Part shown: in pieces, positions 23,016 to 33,518 of the stretch
How positions within the stretch are numbered: position 1 is the stretch's first letter
How the letters are laid out: every line of letters begins with the position of its first letter
Origin: Neocallimastix lanati (nom. inval.)
Taxonomy: Eukaryota > Neocallimastigomycota > Neocallimastigomycetes > Neocallimastigales > Neocallimastigaceae
Direction of reading: 5' to 3'
Assembly: GCA_016946835.1 (NCBI GenBank)
Contig: JACVTC010000046.1
Location: forward strand, 1,170,001 to 1,222,130
DNA: 52,130 nucleotides
Notes under the pieces: model-generated
Seen by the model: only the letters and a program-made list of their open reading frames with translations
Databases searched by the model: none
What the model was told of the DNA's origin: nothing
Program-made: the position numbers and the translations under genes

Positions 23016-23259
23016 TGTTAAGGAGTCAATATAAGATATGATGTGTACAAAACAAAATGTATTATTATTTAATTAAATTTTATTTATTATTTATTAATTT
23101 ATATTATTTAAAAAAGTATTTAAAAAGACTCAAAATATTAATTTCATAAAAAAATTTTCTTTTTATATTTTACATACAAATCATTGCATAATCAAATATT
23201 ATAAATATTTATAATACTTTAATGTACAAAAGTTTAAATATTATGTTGAACTTTTAACA
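23016..23259 (-). repeat. copia 5' LTR
   Basis: 244 bp, TGTTAA to TTAACA, partner of 17958-18199; flanked on the right by CAAAT, the target duplication. Confidence 0.93.
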
Positions 23260-23264
23260 CAAAT

Positions 23265-24063
23265 TAAATTAAATAATTATTGACACACACAAAGTTTTAT
23301 AATTAATAATACAATCATGTTTTATTGAACTTTATTTAATATATTTATAAAGTAATTTTATTTAGTATATTTTATTAATAAATTATACTAAGATTAATAT
23401 TAAGAATTAATATTGTTATAATTAATATATTAACGTTATGTTAATAGGTTAAGTTGTTAGTTAATAATCTTACAAAGAATTCAAAGGATGGAATTTCAAT
23501 TCTTTTTTATACCAAACTAAAATAATAATTAACAATATAATTAAAGAATACATTTTAATCATAATATATTCATACATGTATATAAAATATATAAAATATA
23601 ATAATAAAATAATATTGATAAGAATCTTTTAATAAAATAACTATATAATTATTCATAAAACAATTTAATACAAAACTAATTTAGTAATAAAATAATATAA
23701 AATAAAATAAAATAAATTAAACTAGTAAAACTATTTAAAAATTCTCTTTTGGAAATCTTTAGAATTATAAAGAATTCCTTAGAATCTTTTAGAAAATTAT
23801 TGAATAAAATTATATTATAATAAAATATATAAAAGTTATAAACTTATTTAAAATATCATAAAACTATTACTAATTCTGTATTTTTAGTTATTAATATCTG
23901 TTTATAAAAATTAGTAATTTAAATTCAAATTAAAGATTTGTATCTATATAAATTAATAATTAATATTTAGGATCTTAAAAATAATTTAATTATTTTTAAA
24001 TAAGATCCTAAATATTAATTATTATTTTTTATATTTAAAATTTCTTTAAAGTCCAATATCTCT
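23265..24063. other. Gene-free AT-rich spacer
   Basis: No frame or structured feature stands out. A short inverted pair around aggatcttaaaaataattt (23970-24010) may fold but is not called. Confidence 0.5.
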
Positions 24064-24069
24064 GTAGTG

Positions 24070-24150
24070 CATTTCGCCAAATTGCATTTCGCCAATTTTT
24101 TAAAGCATGTGGCGTATTAAAAAAATGTGGCATTTCGCCAGATTGAGATT
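24070..24150. repeat. Short gcatttcgcca repeats, possible DNA-transposon end
   Basis: gcatttcgcca occurs three times (about 24078, 24093 and 24133), with ggcgta between. Such arrays occur at the termini of some DNA transposons. The decayed MULE-like transposase lies 0.7 kb to the right, but no inverted partner was found near 26.6 kb. Confidence 0.45.
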
Positions 24151-24864
24151 TATTAAATAAGTAAATAAAATTAAATATTGATGTATTTATATTTTCGAAG
24201 TAAATATTTAAATATTAAAAAAATTTTTTTCATATATAAATATCTGTTTAATAAATAATTGATAAATAATAAATAGAAAAAAATAATAATAATAAAATAA
24301 ACAATATAGTAATATAATTAATAAAAAAAATAATAATATCAACAATATTGTTATAATTATAAAAGGATTGTCATTAATAATAATAATAACGATTAAATTA
24401 TAAATAATATTATTATTATTTACAAATATATATATAAATGAATTAATAAAAATAATATTTACCTACTTTAGAAAAACGTAAAAAAGTTTTTCATATAGTA
24501 TTTTATAAATTTATAATAAATAATATATAATAAATAATATAAAATGTAGCAATAATTACAGAAACATCAATAATAATATTTTTATAATAACGATGAAAAT
24601 TATAATAGTTATTAAATATAAAAATAAATATAAAATTATAATATAAAAATTTTTATACTTTATATAATAAATAATATAATAAACTCATAAATACTTTATA
24701 TTTATCAGTTACACTAAAAAAAAGGAATTATTTAAAATTTAGAAGAATTAAAAAATAATATTTGGATAATTAATCTTCATTTAAAGTATATATAATTAAA
24801 AATATATATTATTAAAATTAATCATTAAAATATTTAATTAGAAACTTTTATTAAAAGAAAAAAA
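24151..24864. other. Gene-free AT-rich spacer
   Basis: Low complexity only; possibly the 5' flank of the MULE-like element. Confidence 0.45.
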
Positions 24865-26073
24865 ATGGTGAAAAATCTAGAAATTGAAATAAGTAAATCC
24901 AATAGAGGAAAAGAACAAATTATTTTAAACAGAAAATATAAGTTTAATCTTTCATCCAAAAGGAAAGACAATTCAAAAAAATATAAATGTACAGAATATA
25001 AAACATTAAATCAATGTCCATCTTTCATTATTTTAAATAATGAGAATCAAATCTTAGAATATGATAACTCACATAATAATCTTGAAAAAAAAATGTGGAG
25101 CAGCTAAATCAATTGTAAAAAATAAAATTAAAGATGAATTTTCAAATAGTTCAATTCCTTTTAATGTAAATATAAAATGTAAATATGATGAAATTTCTCA
25201 AGGTATGGGTCTTATATGTCCAGGATATAATTCAACTAAATCCCAAGTAACAAGAAATAGAAGAAAACAGCTACCTCCTGATATAACAACATTTGATGAA
25301 ATTCCCAATGAATCAAAATATTATAAAACAAAAAGGGATGAAAATTTTATGATATTCAAAAATAATGATTTAATTGCTTTTCAATCTCCATTTCAAGAAG
25401 AATTATTTTCTAAAAATAAACATATTTTTGCGGATGGCACACTTTATATTACACCTATATTTAGTTATCAAGCGTTCATAACTAGAACCTGTGTTACAGA
25501 ATTAAATTGTTTTTACACTACTTCCTTTTCTATATTAAAGAATAAAAACCAAATAACTTATGAAATATTATTTGAAGAAATAAAAAAAATTCATGTAAAT
25601 ATAATAGTATTGAAATTACACCAAAAATATTTCATTGCGATTTTGAAAAAGCTATATCTAATGTTGCACAAAATGTTTTTATTAATGCAAATATTAAATA
25701 TTGTATATGGCATTTTAAAAGAGCATTAGAAATTAAAAGAAAGAATTATATGGTAATAAAGTTGAAAAATAAAAGATTTATATATTTATTATAATAATAT
25801 TTCGAACTTTCCTTTTATTAATCTTGAATATATATATAATATTTATAGTAAAATAAAAAGTGAGTGCCAAGAACATAATTATGTTCAATTTTAGAATTTT
25901 TAAAATATTTTAAAAAAACTTATTTAATTAGCTTTAAAACTGAAAAATGGAACTATTATGATATTAATGAGCATATTACAAATAATGTTTCAGAAACTTT
26001 TAATAAATACTTAAAAAAAATATTAGCAAAAAAACCAACTTTTTTTCAATTATTATCAGAATTGAAAAAATAA
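24865..26073 (+). pseudogene. FLYWCH / MULE-type transposase, frameshifted
   Basis: An N-terminal FLYWCH-like zinc finger (YKCTEY, NQCPSFIIL, YDNSHNN) leads through an A-run frameshift at about 25085 into GAAKSIVKNKIKDEF. The MULE transposase core follows: KNKHIFADGTLYITP (the DGT catalytic region) and CFYTTSFSILKNKNQITYE. A second shift near 25600 leads to CDFEKAISNVAQNVF and CIWHFKRALEIKR, and a third to WNYYDINEHITNNVSETFNK and FFQLLSELKK. The domain order is that of FLYWCH-fused Mutator-like transposases, which are common in AT-rich fungal genomes. It is inactive. Confidence 0.85.
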
Positions 26074-26118
26074 GAATAATAATATTACATTGATTACGAA
26101 AGGAGAACTGCTGGAATT

Positions 26119-26580
26119 TTAAAAAATAGTTTTTTTATTTAAATTTCTTGATATTTGGGATTTAATTGAATTATATTCTGGACATATAAATCTCATTTCT
26201 TTAGAAATTTTATTATATAGGGGTTTTATTTTTATACCAAAAGGAATTGAACTTTTTTCAATTCCATTTTTAATTTTATGTTTCATTATAGATAGAGATA
26301 CATCGTATTCTTTTTTAGGATGATTATGTGAACTATCATATTTTAAGATTTCTTTCTTATCATTTAAAATAATAAAAGATTTACATTTATTTCGGTACAT
26401 AAACTTTGGAATTATCTTTTCTTATATACGAAAAATTAAATTTATATTTTTTATTAATAATAATTTATTTTTTTCCTTTGTTATATACGAAAAATTAAAT
26501 TTATATTTTTATTAATAATAATTTATTTTTTTCCTTTGTTAGACTCACATCAATAATTAGATTTTCTTCCATTTCTATAT
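26119..26580 (-). pseudogene. Second FLYWCH fragment, opposite orientation
   Basis: The minus strand begins MEENLIIDVSLTKE, then reads YKFNFSYIRKDNSK and (26400-26119) NKCKSFIILNDKKEILKYDSSHNHPKK, a FLYWCH finger with an intact HNH end. It continues to SRNLNKKTIF and stops. It is homologous to 24865-25280 but lacks the transposase core. A 58-bp direct duplication (26415-26533) disrupts its N-terminus. The two copies converge. Confidence 0.8.
26415..26533. repeat. 58-bp tandem duplication in FLYWCH fragment
   Basis: ttatatacgaaaaattaaa, then ttattaataataatttattt and ttcctttgtta, occurs twice in a row with a one-base difference in a T run. Confidence 0.85.
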
Positions 26581-26730
26581 TTTTATAAATATTTTTTAAT
26601 TATATAATTAAAATTTTTATATTAATTATCCAATATTATTCTTACTAATTTTGAAAAATTAGTTTTTCAATTGTTTGTAAAAAAAAAAAAAATAAATAAA
26701 TAAAGAATGCAATAATATAAGTTCAAGTAT

Positions 26731-27813
26731 ATAAAATAAAATAAAATAAAATAAAATAAATAGTAGAATATAAATATAAGTACAGATTGAATAAAATAAA
26801 ATAAAATAAAATAAAATAAAATAAAATAAAATAAAATAAATAGTAGAAACATAAATATAAGTACAGATTGAATAAAATAAAATAAAATAAAATAAAATAA
26901 AATAAAATAAAATAAAATAAAATAAAATAAAATAAAATAAAATAAAATAAAATAAAATAAAATAAAATAAAATAAAATAAAATAAAATAAAATAAAATAA
27001 AATAAAATAAAATAAAATAAAATAAAATAAAATAAAATAAAATAAAATAAAATAAAATAAAATAAAATAAAATAAAATAAAATAAAATAAAATAAATAGT
27101 AGAATATTGAATATAAGTACAGATTGAATAAAATAAAATAAAATAAAATAAAATAAAATAAAATAAAATAAAATAAAATAAAATAAAATAAAATAAAATA
27201 AAATAAAATAAAATAAAATAAAATAAAATAAAATAAAATAAAATAAAATAAAATAAAATAAAATAAAATAAAATAAAATAAATAGTAGAATATTGAATAT
27301 AAGTACAGATTGAATAAAATAAAATAAAATAAAATAAAATAAAATAAAATAAAATAAAATAAAATAAATAGTAGAATATAAATATAAGTACAGATTGAAT
27401 AAAATAAAATAAAATAAAATAAAATAAAATAAAATAAAATAAATAGTAGAATATAAATATAAGTACAGATTGAATAAAATAAAATAAAATAAAATAAAAT
27501 AAAATAAAATAAAATAAAATAAATAGTAGAATATAAATATAAGTACAGATTGAATAAAATAAAATAAAATAAAATAAAATAAAATAAAATAAAATAAAAT
27601 AAAATAAAATAAATAGTAGAATATAAATATAAATTACAGATTGAATAAAATAAAATAAAATAAAATAAAATAAAATAAAATAAAATAAAATAAAATAAAA
27701 TAAAATAAAATAAATAGTAGAATATAAATATAAATTACAGATTGAATAAAATAAAATAAAATAAAATAAAATAAAATAAAATAAAATAAAATAAAATAAA
27801 ATAAAATAAAATA
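26731..27813. repeat. Compound AAAAT satellite with a recurring 30-bp spacer
   Basis: Pure AAAAT pentamers in blocks of variable length are punctuated nine times by tagtagaatataaatataag plus tacagattg (starts at 26761, 26841, 27087, 27283, 27369, 27444, 27524, 27614, 27715). Spacer variants fall into groups (the tattgaatat form at 27087 and 27283, the aaattacag form at 27614 and 27715), suggesting block duplication. The 400-codon minus-strand frame across it is an artefact. Confidence 0.95.
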
Positions 27814-27881
27814 AGAAAATTAACATAAAAGGTCTTCGATTTAAAAATTGACTTCTAAATATTATTTTATTGCAAAATGTT

Positions 27882-27964
27882 TGCCGGAAGCGAGATTCGA
27901 ACTCGCGCTTCTTTCGAAACCGCATCTTGAGTGCGGCGCCTTAGACCAACTCGGCCATCCCGGC
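27882..27964 (-). tRNA. tRNA-Leu(CAA)
   Basis: 83 nt. The acceptor stem GCCGGGA pairs with TTCCGGC, with A as discriminator. The anticodon arm is CCGCA, loop CTCAAGA, TGCGG, so the anticodon is CAA (decodes UUG). It has a long class II variable arm and the T arm GCGAG, TTCGAAT, CTCGC. A box (TGGCCGAGTTGGTCTAAGG) and B box (AGTTCGAATCT) are present. No intron and no encoded CCA, as in a eukaryotic nuclear tRNA. A T4 run downstream at 27873-27876 can end Pol III transcription. Confidence 0.95.
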
Positions 27965-27974
27965 TTTGCTGGAG

Positions 27975-28997
27975 TTGTTGGTAAAGAATGAATTAATAAC
28001 CTTTATTTTATTATTAATAATTCTTTACTAAATTGTACTTTCCAATATTCTTCATAACCTAAACCTCATTGTAAATTTAATTTATTTTGATATAAATTAA
28101 TTTTAACTTGTAAATAATGTAAATAAATTTTAATTAATTACTTTATTGTTATATTATTAAATATATGTATATATTAAAATACAATTGTAAATATTAAAAT
28201 TATACTTTTAAGATACTAAATTATTAAAACTATTAATTAAATATTATTATAAAAATTATTATAAAATTATTAAAATTATTAATTAAATATTATTCTAAAA
28301 ATTATTATAAATTATTAATATTATAAAATTATTAAAATTATTAAATATTATTATAAAAATTTATTTATTATAACTATTAAATATTATTATAAAATTATTA
28401 AGATTATTAATTAAAATTATTATTAAAAATTATTATTAAAAATTTTTACTTATAAAAATTATTATTTAAATATTATCAAATTTATTAATTAAATATTATA
28501 AAAATTTTATTTTATTTTGAAAATAATTACAAGTATTATTTAAAATAATTAAAGATTATTAAATTTATTATATTAATCTTTAAAAACAATTTATTTAACT
28601 TAAAAATATCAAAGAAAATAGTAAAAACTATTTTCTATATATTTATTTTATAATTATTTTTAATTAAATTATATTTGAATATTATATTATTATATTTATA
28701 AAAATTAAAACAAAAATGAATTATTGATATAAAATTAATTCAATAATTCTATAAAATTACTTAAATTATAAACAATTAATTATACTTTAAATTTATAAAA
28801 AAATATAAATATTGTAACAATTTCTTAAAAATTAAATGTGTGTACTTTAAATAAAAAAAAAACTTTTATATTAATAAAAAAAAAAATAAATAATTTTTAA
28901 TAAAGAAAGATTTATTTTTTTTTAAAATCAAAGCAGGGTAATACCCGTCCCCCCCTGCTTGATTTTAAATATCTAAGTGTCAACCCCGAGTCTACCA
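27975..28997 (+). repeat. Solo LTR A1, inserted upstream of tRNA-Leu
   Basis: LTR 27979-28997 (1019 bp), TGGTA to TACCA, closely matching the 5' LTR of element H (44690-45705). TTGT flanks it at 27975-27978 and 28998-29001. The U3-end hairpin has arms GTAAAGAAT (27981) plus ATTAATAA (27992), pairing with TTATTAAT (28011) plus ATTCTTTAC (28020). Near the 3' end lies a 17-bp stem (28921-28938 with 28953-28969, one bulged A). The insertion point is 14 bp upstream of the mature tRNA 5' end. Confidence 0.88.
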
Positions 28998-29001
28998 TTG
29001 T

Positions 29002-29052
29002 TGATAAAAAATAGAATAATAATGATATTTTTAATTAAATTTTTAATAATTT
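29002..29052 (+). repeat. Element B 5' LTR, left piece
   Basis: 51 bp matching the start of the 3' LTR at 38006 (one G-to-A change in the terminal arm). It is cut by the insertion of element G at AATTT (29048-29052). Confidence 0.85.
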
Positions 29053-29703
29053 TGTTAAGTTGGTACTTAGATTAAAGGGTAAACTTGGTTGGAAGCCTTT
29101 AATCTAATAACCTTTTGATATTATTTTATTTTTATAAATTGATTTATTCAAATATAAAATATTATTTTATTATTAAACTTTTAATTAACTATATTTTTAT
29201 TTAATATGTTTTATTATAAAGTTATCAGATTATTTGTAAATAATAATCTTACAAAGATTTAAAAAAGAATATTTTTTAGTTCTTTTATATTTTGAAAAAC
29301 AATATAAAATATTTAATAATATATTTTAATAAATACTAATTTAAAGATAACAATATAAAATATAATTTTAATATATAAAGTAATAGAATAATACATATAT
29401 AATATAAGATAATAAAAATATATAAAATAATATAATTAATAAAAAACAATTTTTATAAATAATATTCAACTATATTAATTAATATAAAAAGGGATAATGT
29501 TAATTAATATGTAATACAATATTAATCAATTAATATATTAGGGGTTCAATAATGTATAAAAGGGATAATATTAATTAATATGTAATACAATATTAATTTG
29601 GTTATGAACGGTACAAGGATTTAAGGAGTACAAATTATATTTATAATTAAATTGTTATTTTTGTGGTATTAAATATAAATTAATTTGTATAAAATCCTTG
29701 ACA
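29053..29703 (-). repeat. Element G 3' LTR
   Basis: 651 bp, TGTTAAG to CTTGACA on the plus strand. A 12-bp inverted repeat (TTAGATTAAAGG at 29067, complement at 29096) lies at its U5 end. Confidence 0.93.
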
Positions 29704-29843
29704 ACGCTCTCTCCAAGAATTCGCATTCCAGGCGAATTCAAGAATACTAATATTTTTGATATTAGTTTATTCAAAAGAGTACTCAAGAAGTATTTGAAAT
29801 TCACTTGAACATAAATGTTCAATTGGCCATGTGAATTTCAAAT
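29704..29843 (-). other. Element G polypurine tract and 3' hairpin cluster
   Basis: The minus strand has TTGGAGAGAGCGT directly before the 3' LTR. Next to it are three hairpins: GAATTCGC at 29717 with GCGAATTC at 29732; ACTAATAT at 29746 with ATATTAGT at 29759; and a 13-bp outer stem at 29792-29804 with 29831-29843 enclosing TTGAACAT and ATGTTCAA. Confidence 0.75.
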
Positions 29844-29886
29844 TAGTTGGAGAAATAAATTGTGTTGAATATATATTTTTAAAGAA

Positions 29887-29941
<55 letters not shown>
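29887..29941 (-). repeat. Poly-A tract after pol stop
   Basis: About 55 consecutive T on the plus strand; in element sense an A run begins in the pol stop codon (TAA). It may be a captured poly-A tail or slippage product. Confidence 0.85.
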
Positions 29942-29945
<4 letters not shown>

Positions 29946-32900
29946 ACTATATGAGATCGAGACTGGTTTCCTATTATTATTAATGTATTTAATAAAAATA
30001 TTTTGGTTTCTTGGATTATCTTCAACTTCAGAAGAAGATACCCAATTATAGGAGGAACGATATTTATAACGGATTTTATATTCGTATTGTTTCTTCTTAT
30101 AGTTAGTTCTAAAACCCGCAATTTCAATAATATCCTTAATAGACTCAGGATCTTTATATCGTTTTCTAAACTTTTCAGGCACTGGTGTGAATGGTTCGAG
30201 TTCAGAGACGTGGAAAACATTATGATGCTTAGGAAAGGGTGAATTTTTAAGTTCAATTTCATAATTATTATTATGTAAAACATTGGTTACTTTGTATGGA
30301 CCAAATTTGCATGGAGCTAGTTTTGAGCTTGATTCTATATTTAACGAAGGGGGAGCTTGAATCCACACCAAATCGTCAATGTTGTAAGAAGGAGCGGTAA
30401 TTCTTTTTCTATCAGCAGAACGTTTATATAGCTCTTGGGATCGGAGAAGAACTTCTTTAACATGATTAAAACTTTCATAAACTTTTTGAACCATTTTATG
30501 ATTAATGTTACAAGTAGGGAGTAGTGTATATTCATCCATGTAAGGATGAAATCCATAGTTGATAAAAAAGGGAGTTTCGTTAGTGGAAGGGTGAATTGAG
30601 TTGTTATAAGCAAATTCAGCAAGTGGAAGAAAATCAACCCAATCATCATGATAGAAAGATCTTGAGAAACAGCGAAGGTATTGTTCGATGAAAGAATTAC
30701 ATCGTTCAACTTGACCTACGGTTTCATGGTGGTCAGTAGTAGCAATTTTCGATTTAATATTTAATAAGAATAGAAATTCTTGCCAAAGTTCACTCGTAAA
30801 CTGTGAACCTCTATCCGTAATAATATCATAGGGTAGACCATGGAGCTTATAGATATTATTGATAAAAGCTTTGGCTGTTTGTACGGAATTTGGAATATCT
30901 TTGAAGGGAATAAGGTGTATCATTTTTGAAAATCTATCAACTACAACCATAATCACCGCATTACCTTTGGATGGTGGAAGACCACATAAGAAATCAATTT
31001 CGATTGATTTCCAAGGTCTTTCTGGAACGTCAAGCGGTTGAAGTAACCCAAATTTTCGGTGCCTAGATTTTTTGTTTCTCATACATGTTTCACACGACTT
31101 TACAAAATTCTTAACATCATCTTCCATCTTGGGCCACCAAAAGTTTCTTGAGATCAACTCCAAAGTTCTTTTGACACCAAAATGACCCGCAGCAGGTTTC
31201 TCATGATAACGAGTTAAAATATCTAAACGAAGTTGATCTGGTATGTAAATAAGATTGTTGTATAATATTAAATCATTTTCTAATTTAAACTTATTCATTT
31301 TGCGAAATGGTTTATAAGGGAAACCTTGAGAGACATTATTTTCAGAAAAATATATACGAAGATCCTCAGCAACCTTATCATTCTTTAAGTTTATTTTAAT
31401 ATTATTGAGAAGATCGTTAGTTATACTAATTAAACATGGGATTTTACCAATATTCTTACTGTCTAAGATAAACTCAGGTTTATCCTCTATATCTTCCTTT
31501 TGGTAGTCTGGTCTTCTGGATAACGAATCGGGTTTGCCATTCTTTTTACCTTGGCGATAGATAAGTTCAAAGTCGTATTCTTGGAAGAATAGATGCCAAC
31601 GATGTTGACGTTGATTACCTATCTTCCCTCCAAGGGTATATAGAAGATTTCTATGGTCAGTAAAAACTTTAATCTTGAATTTAGCACCTAACAAAAGGTG
31701 ACGCCATGATGAGAAAGCTTCTTTAATTGATAAAAGTTCCTTATCGGTAATCGAATAGTTTATTTCGGCATTGTTAAGACTACGAGAAAAATAAGCAATA
31801 GGATGAAGCTTATTATCATTATCATACTGGGAAAGAACTGCTCCAATAGCAAAGTTACTAGCATCGCACTCAACAATAAAAGGTTTTGTTAAGTCAGGAT
31901 GCATGAGGAGAGGGGAAGAAGTTAAACGTTTTTTGAGAATTGAGAAGGAGGTATCACAATCTTTAGACCAAACAAACTTCCTTCCTTTCTTGGTTAAAGC
32001 ATGCAAAGGTTTAGCAATAGCAGCAAAATTCCTTACGAATCTTCTATAGTAATTGCAAAGACCAAGAAACCTTTGAACCTCTTTTACGTTTTTTGGAATG
32101 GGCCATTCTTTGATTGATTTGATCTTCTTTGGATCAGTGGACACACCAGAACCAGAAATGATATGTCCAAGGAATTCGACTTCCTCTTTATCGAATTCAC
32201 ATTTCGAAAGTTTAGCATATAAATTATTGTCAATAAGCTTTTTGAGAACCTCACGTACAGTTTGATGATGATCATCTAATGAATTAGAATAAATTAGAAT
32301 GTCATCTAGGTAGAGTATTACCGATTTCTCTAAGAATGGACGAAGGACAGAGTTAATAAAAGATTGGAAGATTGCAGGTGCATTTTTAAGACCAAATGGC
32401 ATTACTAAATATTCGTAATGTCCATACTTAGTACGGAAAGCTGTTTTATATTCATCGCCTTCCTTTATACGAATTAAATTATATGCGGAGCGCAAGTCCA
32501 ATTTAGTAAAGTACTTGGCTCCTTTGACTCGTTCAATAATGTCGTTGATGAGCGGTAAAGGATAGGAATTTCTAATAGTAACCGCATTTAAACGTTTGTA
32601 GTCAACGCAGAGTCGGAGAGAACCATCACTCTTTTTTTGAAAGAGAACAGGATAGCCGGCTGGGGAGTGAGATTCTCTAATAAATCCTTTCTTTTCGTTT
32701 TCCTTTATGTAATCTTTTAAAACTTCTGATTCTTCCAATGTAAGCGGGTAGATTGGTCCATAATGTAAAGTAGCACCTGGTTGAAGATTGATCTCACAGT
32801 CCGTTAAACGATGGGGAGGAAGCTTATCTGCTTCCTTTTTACTGAAGACTATTGCAAGGTCTTTATACTGTTCAGGAATACGCTCAATATCAGGTTCTTC

Positions 32901-33518
32901 AGAATCCTCTGATACCTTATTTGAAAGAAAAGAATAGATTAAAAAGTTGTAATTATAGGGTAATCCGTCATAAAAATTAATTGAATTCGCATTTTGTTTA
33001 AAATTCTTTATAATTCTTGATTTAAATTTTGAGATTTTAAAAGTAGAGTAAAGATAATGATTATCATAACTAAAATGTATTTTATAGTTTTTCATAAATT
33101 GATTTCCAAGGAGTAAATCCACTGGAATATGTTTTGACACAAGGAATTTTTCTTTAAATTTGATTAAATGAAACGTATTGTTAATTTTTATTTTTAGTTG
33201 AAAATTTAAAGACACAAATTCATTAATGGAATCTGTATCACCACTAATACCTTTTATATATATTTTATTATTAAGTTTTTGAGGTACAAGATTTAACCGA
33301 GAGATTAAATTGGTAGAAATAAAATTGCAGTAAGAACCACAATCTAACATTGATTTGGTTTGTAATTTAATGTTTTTTTTCCTTTTGTTTATTGTTGGGA
33401 TAAATGATTTAAACAAAAAGAAAGAATTAGGAAGAGGAGGGTTTAAAGTTGGATAATTATATTGAATAGTTTTAATCGGAGAGGACTTCTTGGGAAGTCC
33501 ATTATCTAGTTTTTTGAG
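29940..33518 (-). CDS. pol: Element G Pol polyprotein (protease, RT, RNase H, integrase, chromodomain)
   Basis: Open from the frameshift site at 33518; the stretch before 33416 has no ATG, which supports expression by frameshifting. Counting from the TTG codon at 33416: protease with LDCGS at 24-28, where canonical Asp-Ser/Thr-Gly is Asp-Cys-Gly; reverse transcriptase 240-420 with KLDLRSAY and YLDD at 369-372; RNase H with Asp518, Glu560 and Asp587; integrase zinc finger His738, His745, Cys775, Cys778; catalytic Asp808, Asp868 and Glu904 (35-residue spacing). The C-terminus (about 1095-1150) resembles a chromodomain (YEYKIRYKYRSSYNWVSSSE), which in chromoviruses guides integration to chromatin. 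No stop or frameshift inside. Confidence 0.95.
33483..33515 (-). promoter_or_regulatory. Element G -1 ribosomal frameshift signal
   Basis: In gag frame the minus strand reads TCA AAA AAC TAG: the slippery heptamer A AAA AAC (33509-33515) directly precedes the gag stop. After an 8-nt spacer (33501-33508, stop included) comes a perfect 7-bp stem-loop, GGACTTC, loop CCAA, GAAGTCC (33483-33500). A -1 slip enters the pol frame exactly. Confidence 0.85.

Noticed and set aside
26723-27925. 400-codon minus-strand frame of FILFY repeats
   Set aside because: AAAAT is five bases long, so its repeats stay open in every frame without TAA; this is a satellite artefact that runs into the tRNA region.
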